A stretch of DNA of 64,000 nucleotides, taken from NCBI GenBank assembly GCA_938017975.1, contig CALIKQ010000021.1, forward strand, positions 28,861 to 92,860. Direction: 5' to 3'. A model generated the notes under the pieces. That model did no database searches and was not told the origin of the DNA. It saw only the letters and a list, made by a program, of their open reading frames with translations. The stretch comes from an uncultured Pseudomonadales bacterium (GTDB lineage Bacteria; Pseudomonadota; Gammaproteobacteria; Pseudomonadales; Azotimanducaceae). The translations under genes were made by a program, and so were the position numbers. Shown here one piece after another: positions 24,638 to 36,510 of this stretch (positions are counted from its first letter, which is position 1; the number at the start of each line of letters is the position of its first letter).

Positions 24638-27229
24638 ATGACCTTTGTGACCACTGAAACACACACACCCATGATGCAACAATTCCTCAGCATCAAGGCC
24701 CAGCACCCCGATGCCCTACTGTTTTATCGCATGGGTGATTTTTATGAGCTGTTCTACGACGACGCGAAGACCGCGAGCGGATTGCTGGACATCACCCTCA
24801 CCAGCCGCGGACAATCGGCGGGCGTCCCCATTCCCATGTGCGGCGTTCCTTTCCACGCAGCCGACACATATCTCAGCAAACTCGTCACCGAGGGGATTTC
24901 AGTCGCCATTTGTGAGCAAACCGGAGACCCCGCAACCTCCAAAGGCCCGGTAGCCAGAGAAGTTGTTCGAATCATTACCCCCGGCACCCTTACCGAAGAG
25001 GCGCTTTTAGATGCTCAAAAAGAAAGTCTTATTTGTGGCGTATTCGAGCAACATTCGGAGTATGGATTGGCTGTCATGGAGGTCAGCAGTGGCCGCTTTG
25101 AAGTCTTACAAACGCCCCATCTCGATGTGCTCAAAAGCGAGTTGGCGCGACTTGGACCCGCGGAATTATTACTCCCACAAGATTCTCAGATCGCACACCG
25201 ACTTGAAGAATTCAATGGCATTAAGCATCGTCCGCTTTGGGAATATGACGAATCCGAATCAATCCAAAAGCTAACCGATCAATTCAGCGTTCAAGACCTT
25301 TCCGCTTTCGACTGCGCAGATCAATCCATCGCCATTTGTGCAGCCGGCTGCGTGCTCAACTACGTCAGTGAGACCCACCGTCGTCAATTACCGCACTTGC
25401 AGCGACTCCGCCGAATCCGCAACGAAGACACCATCGTGATTGATCCGACCTCGAGAAGAAACCTCGAGCTTGTGCAAAATCTCCATGGCGGCCGCGAACA
25501 CACGCTGCTGTCAGTGCTCGATCAAACCAAAACGCCTATGGGGGGGCGGCGATTGGCGCGCTGGCTGACACAACCGCTCCGAAACTCGATCGAGATAGAG
25601 TCACGCCTCGCTGCGGTCGCTGCACTGCAAGAACAGTCAACCTTTGAGCCCTTAAGGGCCGTTCTTGCTCACGCCGGCGATATCGAACGGATTGTTGCCC
25701 GCATTGCACTGCAAACTGCAAGGCCTCGGGACTTGGCACGTCTCAGAGACACCCTCGCGCTCCTACCAGAAATCTCAAGGTTGATGGCAACATTAATGTC
25801 TCCAGGAGCAGAAGATTTACTCAACGAACTCGCCCAACGTACCCGCGAGATGCCAGGCCTCGCCGACGAATTGCAACGCGCAATTGAGACAACGCCGCCA
25901 GTCGTGATTCGCGAAGGTGGCGTCATTAGAGCTGGGTATGACGAAACTCTCGATGAGCTCAAATCCATCAGCGAAGACGCCGCCGCTTTTTTGGTGAAGT
26001 TAGAAACCGAAGAAAAAAATCAAACAGGCCTCAGTTCTTTAAAAGTGGGCTACAACCGAGTTCACGGTTACTACATCGAGTTGAGTAAAGTCCAAGCTCA
26101 AGAAGCTCCCATCACCTACATCCGACGCCAAACGTTAAAAAATGCGGAGCGATTTATAACACCCGAGCTGAAGGCGTTTGAAGACAAAGCCCTAAGCAGT
26201 AAAAGCCGCGCGCTAGCCCGGGAACGACATTTGTTTGATCGGTTGCTGGAGACCCTGATGCTCGAAATCGGCGCATTGAGGGACCTCGCCGAAGGATTGG
26301 CCGTCCTCGACGTGCTTGCAAACTTTGCTGAGCGGGCGGTAACTCTCAACTTAGTACCGCCCGTGCTGACTTATCAATCTGAGTTGATCATCGAGAATGG
26401 TCGTCATCTTGTTGTTGAGTCTATGCTCGAGGGCGCATTTGTACCCAACGGTGTTCAGTTCGACGATGTCACTCGACAATTTATTATCACCGGCCCAAAC
26501 ATGGGGGGTAAATCAACGTTCATGCGCCAAACAGCCATCATCGCATTGCTGGGGAGAACAGGCTGTCCCGTGCCAGCCGACCAAGCTGTCATTGGCGATA
26601 TAGACCGAATTTTCACCCGTATCGGTTCCTCAGACGATCTTGCTAGCGGGCGCTCAACCTTCATGGTTGAGATGTCAGAGACCGCCCTGATATTGAACAC
26701 CGCAACAGATAAAAGCCTCGTTTTACTTGATGAAATCGGGCGGGGTACCTCTACGTTCGATGGGCTATCTCTGGCATGGGCAACTGGGTGTCACATTGCC
26801 GAGAACATTGGCGCGATGACACTGTTTGCAACACACTATTTTGAACTCACAGTCTTGCCTGAACGGTTTTCACAAATTAAAAATCTGCACTTGACGGCCA
26901 GGGAGTTTGAAGAGCGCATCATCTTTCTCTACGCTGTCCAGGAAGGACCCGCAAATCAAAGTTACGGAATCCAAGTGGCAAAGCTTGCTGGAATTCCAGT
27001 CGAAGTTTTGGAGACTGCTCGGTCCAAACTCGCGCAGCTCGAGCACCAAGAAACCAAGGCCGGCGTCCTTCCTGATCAAGTTCGCCCAAACCAATCAGAC
27101 CTTTTCGCCCAGGATCCTGAGCTCAGCCTCATTAAAGAGACACTTGCAGCCCTTGATATTGATGATCTGAGCCCTCGCGCAGCGCTAGAACTGATCTATC
27201 AAATGCGGGACCGAATCAAAACTCACTGA
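24638..27229 (+). CDS. mutS: DNA mismatch repair protein MutS
   Basis: Mismatch-recognition ATPase, 863 residues. The mispair-binding Phe-x-Glu is F35-Y-E37 in [13 protein letters not shown]. Connector, core and clamp domains follow. The ATPase has Walker [10 protein letters not shown] (619-627) and the Walker B region [18 protein letters not shown]-terminal tail ([22 protein letters not shown]) matches the dimerisation segment of MutS. Divergent from recA and followed by fdxA, as in Pseudomonas. A LexA box lies 104 bases upstream, which would be unusual if it acts on mutS. A 7-bp hairpin after the stop (27244-27262) lacks a T run. Confidence 0.99.
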   Translation: MTFVTTETHTPMMQQFLSIKAQHPDALLFYRMGDFYELFYDDAKTASGLLDITLTSRGQSAGVPIPMCGVPFHAADTYLSKLVTEGISVAICEQTGDPATSKGPVAREVVRIITPGTLTEEALLDAQKESLICGVFEQHSEYGLAVMEVSSGRFEVLQTPHLDVLKSELARLGPAELLLPQDSQIAHRLEEFNGIKHRPLWEYDESESIQKLTDQFSVQDLSAFDCADQSIAICAAGCVLNYVSETHRRQLPHLQRLRRIRNEDTIVIDPTSRRNLELVQNLHGGREHTLLSVLDQTKTPMGGRRLARWLTQPLRNSIEIESRLAAVAALQEQSTFEPLRAVLAHAGDIERIVARIALQTARPRDLARLRDTLALLPEISRLMATLMSPGAEDLLNELAQRTREMPGLADELQRAIETTPPVVIREGGVIRAGYDETLDELKSISEDAAAFLVKLETEEKNQTGLSSLKVGYNRVHGYYIELSKVQAQEAPITYIRRQTLKNAERFITPELKAFEDKALSSKSRALARERHLFDRLLETLMLEIGALRDLAEGLAVLDVLANFAERAVTLNLVPPVLTYQSELIIENGRHLVVESMLEGAFVPNGVQFDDVTRQFIITGPNMGGKSTFMRQTAIIALLGRTGCPVPADQAVIGDIDRIFTRIGSSDDLASGRSTFMVEMSETALILNTATDKSLVLLDEIGRGTSTFDGLSLAWATGCHIAENIGAMTLFATHYFELTVLPERFSQIKNLHLTAREFEERIIFLYAVQEGPANQSYGIQVAKLAGIPVEVLETARSKLAQLEHQETKAGVLPDQVRPNQSDLFAQDPELSLIKETLAALDIDDLSPRAALELIYQMRDRIKTH

Positions 27230-27424
27230 AGCAGGATCAGTTGTCAGCTTCAAAAAAGCTGATAGAATGCATCCGTTCAAGCAGCGATCCAGTCCTCAGT
27301 TGGACCCCGCTTGGCCACATCGTCAAGGCGCTAAATCCACAGCTAGCTGCTCGGGCTTTCGCCGCTAACAGACCATGAGGCCCACGAACTCAGGTGATCA
27401 GTAAGGCGATGGGCCTTAGCAAAT

Positions 27425-27438
27425 GGTTAACGTTAACC
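27425..27438. promoter_or_regulatory. 14-base perfect palindrome upstream of fdxA
   Basis: GGTTAACGTTAACC lies 20 bases before the fdxA start, just upstream of its AGAAGGA ribosome binding site. Perfect dyad symmetry with no spacer fits a dimeric regulator operator rather than an RNA hairpin. The regulator is unknown. The core GTTAACG also occurs in the palindrome at 18252-18263. Confidence 0.45.
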
Positions 27439-27457
27439 TTTTAGAAGGATAGGTTTT

Positions 27458-27781
27458 ATGACATTCGTAGTAAGCGATGGATGCATCAAGTGTAAACATA
27501 CCGATTGTGTTGAGGTTTGTCCTGTGGACTGCTTTTACGAAGGCCCCAACTTCTTGGTGATTAATCCAGACGAATGTATAGACTGCGCCTTGTGCGAGCC
27601 TGAATGTCCCGTTGACGCCATCTTCTCAGAGGATGAACTTCCGGAAGCGGAACAAGACTTCCTCGAACTCAATGCTGAACTTTGCGAAATCTGGCCTAAC
27701 ATTACCGAGAAGAAAGAGCCTTTAGAGGATGCTGAAGATTGGGCAGAGGTTAAGGGTAAAATCGATCACCTCGAACGCTAA
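27458..27781 (+). CDS. fdxA: 7Fe ferredoxin FdxA
   Basis: Low-potential electron carrier with one [3Fe-4S] and one [4Fe-4S] cluster, 107 residues. Cysteines at 9, 12, 17 and 21 ([13 protein letters not shown]) plus C25, and a second set at 40, 43, 46 and 50 ([11 protein letters not shown]), fit the Azotobacter FdI/FdxA type. The acidic C-terminal tail is usual. It follows mutS on the same strand after 228 bases. rpoS, which lies between nlpD and fdxA in many gammaproteobacteria, is absent: only 21 bases separate the fdxA and nlpD stops. Confidence 0.97.
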   Translation: MTFVVSDGCIKCKHTDCVEVCPVDCFYEGPNFLVINPDECIDCALCEPECPVDAIFSEDELPEAEQDFLELNAELCEIWPNITEKKEPLEDAEDWAEVKGKIDHLER

Positions 27782-27802
27782 CCGTCGGGTCAAAGAGGCA
27801 CA

Positions 27803-28558
27803 CTAACGCTTGGGTAGGTGTTTTAATGGGTCTTCTGGCCTTCCCTCGCGTCTAATCTCGAAATGTAGCATTTCGACATTCGCGTCATTGGCGCCGACCA
27901 CGGCAATCACCTCACCCTGCTCCACGCGCTGCCCTTCCTTAACCCGCAGCGCCTGGTTATTCCCGTAGGCGCTTAAGAATGCTTCATCATGCTTAATGAT
28001 GACCAACTTGCCGTATCCTCGCAGATTCCCGCCCGCATAAACGATTGTCCCGCCAGCAGCAGCGCGCACCTCTGATCCAGCTTTCGCTTTCACATCAATT
28101 CCTTTGTTGACCCGTCCACTGAGGGAAAATTTTTCCAATACCGGTCCAGACACTGGCCATTGCCATACTAACTGGCTTGGCGTAAATGCTTTTGCGGGTG
28201 GGGCCGTGGGCTTTTTGGTATACACCTTAGGTTGAGGCCGAGGCGCACCTGGACTACTTTTTTCACTTTTTGATTGGGAGGACCGCTTGGGCACGCCCGA
28301 GATTTTGAGGCGCTGTCCGGCAAAGATCGTATAGGGCGCCCTAATTCGATTAAGTCGAGCCAGACGCTGATAATCCAAGCCATATCGCCACGCGATCGCG
28401 TACAGCGTTTCCCCTTTTTGAACCACATGCGCTTTGCCACGCTCGCCAATATTCGATACCGGCGCCCGTGCGCCATTGGACTGACATCCTTGCAAGAAGA
28501 TGGTCAAGCAGACCAAAAAAAGAAAACAGGGAAATCGGACAGTCAACCAGTTAAACAT
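27803..28558 (-). CDS. nlpD: NlpD-like LysM/LytM lipoprotein, amidase activator
   Basis: Outer-membrane lipoprotein that activates a cell-wall amidase during division. With ATG 28558 (frame-extended start 28606 is less likely because it lacks a proper signal peptide) it has 251 residues: lipoprotein signal ending LQGC (C25), a LysM domain (HVVQKGETLYAIAWRYG to FAGQRLKIS), a Pro/Lys/Ser-rich linker and a LytM/M23 domain. The zinc ligands are degenerate: HxGxD is NKGID and HxH is MLHFE, as in enzymatically inactive NlpD. It overlaps the DUF368 gene by eight bases. No rpoS follows. Confidence 0.92.
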   Translation of the reverse strand: MFNWLTVRFPCFLFLVCLTIFLQGCQSNGARAPVSNIGERGKAHVVQKGETLYAIAWRYGLDYQRLARLNRIRAPYTIFAGQRLKISGVPKRSSQSKSEKSSPGAPRPQPKVYTKKPTAPPAKAFTPSQLVWQWPVSGPVLEKFSLSGRVNKGIDVKAKAGSEVRAAAGGTIVYAGGNLRGYGKLVIIKHDEAFLSAYGNNQALRVKEGQRVEQGEVIAVVGANDANVEMLHFEIRREGRPEDPLKHLPKR

Positions 28559-29492
28559 CGGTGTTCGCCTGTTGCGAAAACCGCTCAAAGCCATAAACCA
28601 AGACAACCGCGATCCCTGCGACTACGATGGCAGTACCCAAATGGCTAGATTCACCGGTCAGACTTTCATAGACCCCTGGCAACACTGGATTTTGGACCAA
28701 TGGAAGCTTTTCAGTGCCTTCCGCTTGAAGCTGATAACTGGTCACCTGCTGCCAAGGCCAAAGCCGAACCAACGTGCCAAGCATCAACCCAATGAGGAAC
28801 ATCAAAATCCAATCCCTGACGTGCTGAAAAAGTCGCTTTAGGACATTTGCAAATGCGATCAATCCGAGACCCGCACCCAGTGCGAAGGGAATGAGCTGCA
28901 CCCACGCAAAACTCGCCACTGCGGCCAAGACTCCGCTATAAAGCCCGAGCAACAACAACAAAAAACTGCCTGATACGCCGGGCAAAATCCAGGCACAAAT
29001 CGCAATTGCACCGCCCATAAACATCGTTCCAGGGGTCGCCTCGAGGGTCACGGGCAGGAGGCGCTGCAGCAGCAAACCCACAGCTAAACCGATGCCTAGG
29101 ACAATAAAATGCTCAATCGTCCTATTCCGAACCTGCCGGTACATTAAAACCGAAGAGGCAAGCACCAAACCAAAAAAGAAGGACCACATTGCAATCGGGT
29201 AAGACACCAATGCCGCTTTGATCATGGTTGCAAAAATCAGGATTGAAAATGCCATAGCTCCAAATAAAAGTGCTAGAAATGTCCCATCCGCCTTCTGCCA
29301 CGCCGATCGGAAGCCTGCTCGCCACAGAATCAGCAGCAAACTAGGCCGAAGCCCACTCAGTCCCGTCAGCAAGCGCTCATAATAGCCGGAAATAAACGCG
29401 ATCGTGCCGCCAGAGACTCCAGGGACAACTTCTGCCATGCCCATTAAAAAGCCGGTAACCAGCACTCTCACGCTGGACTTGAGATCCATCAC
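28551..29492 (-). CDS. DUF368 family membrane protein, undecaprenyl phosphate translocase (PopT) homologue
   Basis: Polytopic inner-membrane protein of 313 residues with the two inverted family motifs MAEVVPGVSGGTIAFISGYYERLL near residue 20 and ICAWILPGVSGSFLLLLLGLY near residue 165. DUF368 proteins were recently identified as undecaprenyl phosphate translocases (PopT), recycling the lipid carrier for peptidoglycan and O-antigen. The start overlaps the pcm stop (ATGA) and the end overlaps nlpD. It sits inside a stress/cell-wall operon where relatives usually have pcm directly before nlpD, so it appears inserted here. Confidence 0.88.
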   Translation of the reverse strand: MMDLKSSVRVLVTGFLMGMAEVVPGVSGGTIAFISGYYERLLTGLSGLRPSLLLILWRAGFRSAWQKADGTFLALLFGAMAFSILIFATMIKAALVSYPIAMWSFFFGLVLASSVLMYRQVRNRTIEHFIVLGIGLAVGLLLQRLLPVTLEATPGTMFMGGAIAICAWILPGVSGSFLLLLLGLYSGVLAAVASFAWVQLIPFALGAGLGLIAFANVLKRLFQHVRDWILMFLIGLMLGTLVRLWPWQQVTSYQLQAEGTEKLPLVQNPVLPGVYESLTGESSHLGTAIVVAGIAVVLVYGFERFSQQANTDV

Positions 29493-30124
29493 GACTTACC
29501 ACCGAGAAAGGGAACAAATCTCACTTGCTCTACCTGCTCCGTGACAAGTCCTTCGGGCCGGTTGTGGACAACCGTCAAGGCCTGATCATCGGCGCTGCCG
29601 ACTGGAATAATGAGTCGTCCACCGATGTTCAGCTGGGACAGTAAAGCCTCGGGAATTGAACGCGGGGAGGCTGTCACAATAATGGCATCGAACAAACCTT
29701 TCTCCGGCCAGCCCAAATGACCATCATCGTATTTGTAACGAATCTGGTGCAATGCCAATTTCCGGAAGCGACTCACCGCTTGATCTAAAAGACCTGAAAT
29801 GCGTTCAACGGTAAAAACCTGATCGACCAATTGCGCAAGAATCGCAGTCTGATAACCCGAACCTGTGCCCAACTCGAGCACAGAAGTCGGGTGACTTCCG
29901 TCAAGCAGCAGCTCGGTCATCCTAGCAACGATATAAGGCTGGCTAATGGTTTGGCCATGGCCAATTGGTAACGCGGTATCCTCGTAGGCACGGTGAGATA
30001 AGGCTTCATCGACAAACAAATGGCGGGGAGTCGATCCCATCACCTGCAAAACAGTTTCGTTAACGATCCCTTGCTCCCGGAGCCGCTCGGTCAAACGATT
30101 TCTAGTACGTTGTGAGGTCATACC
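29489..30124 (-). CDS. pcm: protein-L-isoaspartate O-methyltransferase
   Basis: Repairs isoaspartyl residues in aged proteins using SAM. With ATG 30124 (MTSQRTRNRLTERL) the product is 211 residues, the same length and opening as Pseudomonas Pcm. TPRHLFVDEALSHRAYEDTALPIGHGQTISQPYIVARMTELL and the SAM motif VLELGTGSGYQTAILA are diagnostic. The open frame extends upstream to 30445, but that part overlaps truD in another frame and is not family-like; ATG 30166 is a less likely alternative. surE, normally between truD and pcm, is missing: the truD stop lies 19 bases upstream. Confidence 0.95.
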   Translation of the reverse strand, partial: GMTSQRTRNRLTERLREQGIVNETVLQVMGSTPRHLFVDEALSHRAYEDTALPIGHGQTISQPYIVARMTELLLDGSHPTSVLELGTGSGYQTAILAQLVDQVFTVERISGLLDQAVSRFRKLALHQIRYKYDDGHLGWPEKGLFDAIIVTASPRSIPEALLSQLNIGGRLIIPVGSADDQALTVVHNRPEGLVTEQVEQVRFVPFLGGKS

Positions 30125-30143
30125 CACGCCGCTCACATCTAGT

Positions 30144-31058
30144 TTAACCACCACGTCGTTCATCCTTATAACGCAAAAGTTCGCGCAAAACACTTGTCGC
30201 GTAACTGCCCGCTGGCAGCGCAAATCGCAGATTATAGTTATTGTCATCTCGATGCCAATCGAACTCAAGCGGCTGTAACCAAAGCTTCCGAGAGCCTGCT
30301 TTAAGTCGCAGCTGACGAAGCGTAGCAACCCACTCTTGAAGCTCATCAGGCAACTCTGCTTCGCCCCCCTGGGGGTCTCGAGACCGACCATATAAAGGCC
30401 CGACCGCACTGAGATCAGGCGGGATATCTCGATGGTTCTCAACATGGTTAGATAGGAAGCGATTGAACAGATACGCGCGCATCGCCGACAGAATCATGTC
30501 ACGCGCATGAAACCTACCATGAGGTCGTTTCACCAATTCTTGCGCGGTTGATAAGTTGCGGCAATGCCGCCCAAACCTCTGCTCGCCGAAGTAATTGGGC
30601 ACGCTGCCCTGGATGACCGCGTGTAATCGCTCATCAAGCCGCTCAGAAACCTGAGTCAGATAAATTTCAAACGCATTGCCCAACAAATCGCCTTTTCGTA
30701 ATTTTTTCTGTGTGCGGGCAACCTGCAAAACCCGCACATCAGGACCATCCAAACGCGTCCAATCGGGGTCAGAGCGGCCCGGCAAATAACAGGTGAACGC
30801 CTGCTCAGAGACCGAATAACGATCTTTGCGCCCACCAAAACCTACGTCCTTGACGTCGACACCAGCAACTTCTGCTATTTTTTCAGCAACCCAATGCGTA
30901 TTCGTGGCTTTTTTGCAAATTCTCAGATAAGCGTGTTCACCCGAGCCTGTAGGTTCGATCGACTGCTCAAACACTTTGAAGTGAGCGCTTTCGGCGCGAA
31001 TAAGCCCCGTCGAGTGGGGACACCCGTTTACCCAATTGAATTCAAGGTCAAAGCTCAC
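30144..31058 (-). CDS. truD: tRNA pseudouridine(13) synthase
   Basis: Converts U13 of tRNA-Glu to pseudouridine. It has 304 residues, somewhat shorter than E. coli TruD (349), mostly because of a smaller TRUD insertion domain. The catalytic Asp is D79 in GFGGRKDRYSVSEQAF. NYFGEQRFG and AMRAYLFNRFLSNHV are further family motifs. ATGA overlap with ispF upstream. In relatives surE comes next; here pcm does. Confidence 0.96.
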   Translation of the reverse strand: MSFDLEFNWVNGCPHSTGLIRAESAHFKVFEQSIEPTGSGEHAYLRICKKATNTHWVAEKIAEVAGVDVKDVGFGGRKDRYSVSEQAFTCYLPGRSDPDWTRLDGPDVRVLQVARTQKKLRKGDLLGNAFEIYLTQVSERLDERLHAVIQGSVPNYFGEQRFGRHCRNLSTAQELVKRPHGRFHARDMILSAMRAYLFNRFLSNHVENHRDIPPDLSAVGPLYGRSRDPQGGEAELPDELQEWVATLRQLRLKAGSRKLWLQPLEFDWHRDDNNYNLRFALPAGSYATSVLRELLRYKDERRGG

Positions 31059-31546
31059 TTTGGGTCCGAGGTCAAAAGAACCACGACTTGCGCCGATATC
31101 CCCTCACCGCGACCAATAAATCCTAACTTCTCTGTTGTCGTTGCCTTAAGTCCAACGCGCCCTTGATCACAGCCGAGCGCCTGCGAAATTGATTGGATCA
31201 TCGCCTCTCGATGAGCGGCTAACTTGGGCATTTCTAACAGCACCGTTGCATCCAGGTTTTCGATATAAAGCTCAGCCTCATTCATGCGCCCGACAACCGA
31301 CGCCAACAACTTCATCGAATTTGCACCCGAAAACTGCGGATCACTGTCTGGAAATTGATGACCAATATCAGGCAAACCTAACGCCCCCAGCAAGGCGTCC
31401 ATCAGCGCATGAATCAACACGTCACCATCGGAATGCGCAACCACGCCTCGATCATGGGGAATCTCAACACCGCCCAACATGATATGGCTGGCAGAGCCAG
31501 GCTCAGAAAACGCGTGTACGTCAATACCTTGTCCGATGCGCATCAA
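31055..31546 (-). CDS. ispF: 2-C-methyl-D-erythritol 2,4-cyclodiphosphate synthase
   Basis: Fifth enzyme of the MEP isoprenoid pathway; cyclises CDP-ME 2-phosphate. It has 163 residues. Zinc ligands lie in GIDVHAF (D9, H11) and the later HSDGDVLIHALMDALLGALGLPDIGHQFPDSD. The C-terminus carries KATTTEKLGFIGRGEGI. It overlaps ispD by four bases upstream and truD by four bases downstream. Confidence 0.98.
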   Translation of the reverse strand: MMRIGQGIDVHAFSEPGSASHIMLGGVEIPHDRGVVAHSDGDVLIHALMDALLGALGLPDIGHQFPDSDPQFSGANSMKLLASVVGRMNEAELYIENLDATVLLEMPKLAAHREAMIQSISQALGCDQGRVGLKATTTEKLGFIGRGEGISAQVVVLLTSDPK

Positions 31547-32217
31547 ATCGCTTCCTCCGCCAAAATCAAACGCGCCATCATTAAATCTTCTTCGAGGGTA
31601 ATTTTGATATTGTCAGCACGTCCCAGGCAGATCCTTGGATTCAAGCCCAAAGCCTCAATGGCGGACGACTCATCAGTCGCATCTGCGAATGCCTCAAGCG
31701 CCTGTTTTAACACGCCCATTCTAAACACCTGAGGCGTCTGCGCCCGCCACAGAGCCGAACGATCCTCTGTCGCAAGGACCCGCCCTTCGGCCACTCGCTT
31801 GAGCGTATCGGTCACAGGTACAGCCAACAATCCGCCTACCGGGTCTCGCTCAGCGATTTCAATCAACGCGCGCATCTCGTCAATACGAACGCACGGGCGG
31901 ACCGCATCGTGAACCAGGACCAAATCATCTGCCTCAGCCTCTAGCGCGCTCAGGGCCAAGAGCACGGATGATCTACGGTCATCTCCTCCGTTGACGACCA
32001 CAATATCGTCGGCCGGAATCGATGCAAAGTGCTGGTCTGCCGGATTGATCGCGATAACCATCGCGTCCGGATTCAACGCTCGGAGTTTGCTGAGGGTGAT
32101 CTCAAGAATGGTTTGTCCCAATATTTCATGATACTGCTTGGGTTTGTCCCTGTTGAATCGGCGACCAATCCCTGCTGCAGGGATCACCACATGGAGTCTG
32201 GGATTATCGAAAGACAT
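31543..32217 (-). CDS. ispD: 2-C-methyl-D-erythritol 4-phosphate cytidylyltransferase
   Basis: Third MEP-pathway enzyme; forms CDP-methylerythritol from MEP and CTP. It has 224 residues. The nucleotide-binding loop is PAAGIGRRFNRDKPKQY near residues 13-29. VHDAVRPCV and AQTPQVFR are family motifs. It lies nine bases after ftsB and overlaps ispF, as in the usual ftsB-ispD-ispF unit. Confidence 0.98.
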   Translation of the reverse strand: MSFDNPRLHVVIPAAGIGRRFNRDKPKQYHEILGQTILEITLSKLRALNPDAMVIAINPADQHFASIPADDIVVVNGGDDRRSSVLLALSALEAEADDLVLVHDAVRPCVRIDEMRALIEIAERDPVGGLLAVPVTDTLKRVAEGRVLATEDRSALWRAQTPQVFRMGVLKQALEAFADATDESSAIEALGLNPRICLGRADNIKITLEEDLMMARLILAEEAI

Positions 32218-32226
32218 TCGCCCCGC

Positions 32227-32507
32227 TCAATCATCGATCAACAAGATGAACGTTTCATCTTTTTTTATCAACCCGAACTCTGTTCGAGCCCGTTCTTCGA
32301 TAGCATCAAGACCTTGTCTTAGATCGATAATTTCGGCGCGTAGTTGTCGATTGCGGGTTGCTTTACTCTCGTTGCTATCAACGCGCTGGGTCAGTTGATC
32401 CTGAAGCGCCGCTACATGGGCATAACTGCCCTCTCCAGTCCACAATCTGAACTGCAGATAAAAGCCTATAAGCAACAGTACTGCGAATACAACTTTCGCT
32501 AAGTTCA

Positions 32508-32508
<1 letters not shown>
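32227..32508 (-). CDS. ftsB: cell division protein FtsB
   Basis: Bitopic divisome protein of 93 residues that forms a complex with FtsL and FtsQ. A membrane segment at residues 5-17 (KVVFAVLLLIGFYLQFRLW) is followed by a periplasmic coiled coil (ALQDQLTQRVDSNESKATRNRQLRAEIIDLRQG) and the conserved EERARTEFGLIKKDETFI. It starts at the base where eno ends, so translation is coupled. Confidence 0.96.
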
Positions 32509-33821
<1,313 letters not shown>

Positions 33822-33830
33822 TCATCTGGC

Positions 33831-33883
33831 CGCTCTTTACCCACCTAGCTCTTTGCCCGCCTAGCCGCTCTTTGCCCACCTAG
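33831..33883. repeat. three imperfect copies of an 16-18 base repeat in the eno leader
   Basis: CGCTCTTTACCCACCTAG (33831-33848), CTCTTTGCCCGCCTAG (33849-33864) and CGCTCTTTGCCCACCTAG (33866-33883) are near-identical tandem copies between kdsA and eno. On the transcribed (minus) strand each reads CTAGGTGGGCAAAGAG. They lie 25-77 bases upstream of the eno start. Confidence 0.85.
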
Positions 33884-33917
33884 CCGCAGCGCTATCATAT
33901 GGCTGGCGCCGGGCCCT

Positions 33918-34730
33918 CTATGCAGTCTTTACAACCTGATCAATTGCAACCAATTGGCTGAGTAACGACTCCATCTCAGCCAAAGGCCATGAATTGGGGC
34001 CGTCACTTAACGCATGCTCAGGGTCGGGGTGGGTTTCCATGAAAAGGCCATCGACGCCCACCGCGATTGCAGCCCGGGCTAAAACAGGCACCATCTCTCT
34101 TTGCCCGCCGGATGTTGCACCCTGACCGCCGGGCAATTGGACGCTGTGGGTCGCATCGAAAACGACGGGACAACCCGTCTCCTTAAGATGCGGCAACGAC
34201 CGCATATCTGACACTAAATTGTTATACCCAAAGCTTGTGCCCCGCTCGCAGACAAGGATGCGGTCGTTTCCAGTTGCCTTTGCTTTCTCAACGACATGAA
34301 TCATGTCCCACGGCGCTAAAAACTGACCCTTTTTGATATTGACTGGTAAGCCCTGAGCAGCAACACGCTCAATGTAATTGGTCTGACGGCACAAAAAGGC
34401 AGGTGTCTGCAGAATCGAAACGACGTCACGCACTTCGTTGAGCGGCGTGTCCTCATGCACGTCCGTGATCACAGGAAGGCCCAACTGATCTCGCACACTC
34501 TGCAATACTCTGAGGCCTTCCTCGAGCCCGGGCCCCCGATGACTATTTTTTGAAGATCGATTCGCTTTGTCAAAAGACGACTTATAGATCAGGAAAATAT
34601 CCAGACGCTGGCACACTTCTTTTAACAGCCCAGCTGTATCGAGTGCCATTTGCTCTGACTCTACAACACAGGTGCCTGCCATCAAAAAGAATCGCGCTGA
34701 AGGCCTGATTTCATATCCACATAGGTCCAT
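33918..34730 (-). CDS. kdsA: 2-dehydro-3-deoxyphosphooctonate aldolase (KDO-8-P synthase)
   Basis: Condenses phosphoenolpyruvate with arabinose 5-phosphate to make KDO-8-P for the lipopolysaccharide inner core. It has about 270 residues. [73 protein letters not shown] and [19 protein letters not shown] are diagnostic. ATG 34730 is preferred over the TTG directly before it (34733). The usual AGPC reads AGTC. It lies 54 bases after pyrG, in the conserved pyrG-kdsA-eno order. Confidence 0.98.
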   Translation of the reverse strand: MDLCGYEIRPSARFFLMAGTCVVESEQMALDTAGLLKEVCQRLDIFLIYKSSFDKANRSSKNSHRGPGLEEGLRVLQSVRDQLGLPVITDVHEDTPLNEVRDVVSILQTPAFLCRQTNYIERVAAQGLPVNIKKGQFLAPWDMIHVVEKAKATGNDRILVCERGTSFGYNNLVSDMRSLPHLKETGCPVVFDATHSVQLPGGQGATSGGQREMVPVLARAAIAVGVDGLFMETHPDPEHALSDGPNSWPLAEMESLLSQLVAIDQVVKTA

Positions 34731-34787
34731 CAATCTTCTCGCTGTCCAGTCAAGAGGTTCATTATAAGCGGCATGGCCTTACCGCCT

Positions 34788-36491
<1,704 letters not shown>

Positions 36492-36510
36492 CTAGATTAA
36501 CACCGTTGCA

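Noticed and set aside
27244..27262. Hairpin TCAGCTT-CAAAA-AAGCTGA after mutS as a terminator
   Set aside because: Stem is seven bases, low in GC and has no T run after it.
30125..30445. Upstream extension of the pcm reading frame (about 107 codons)
   Set aside because: Overlaps truD in another frame; Pcm proteins begin at MTSQRTR, and 211 residues is the family length.
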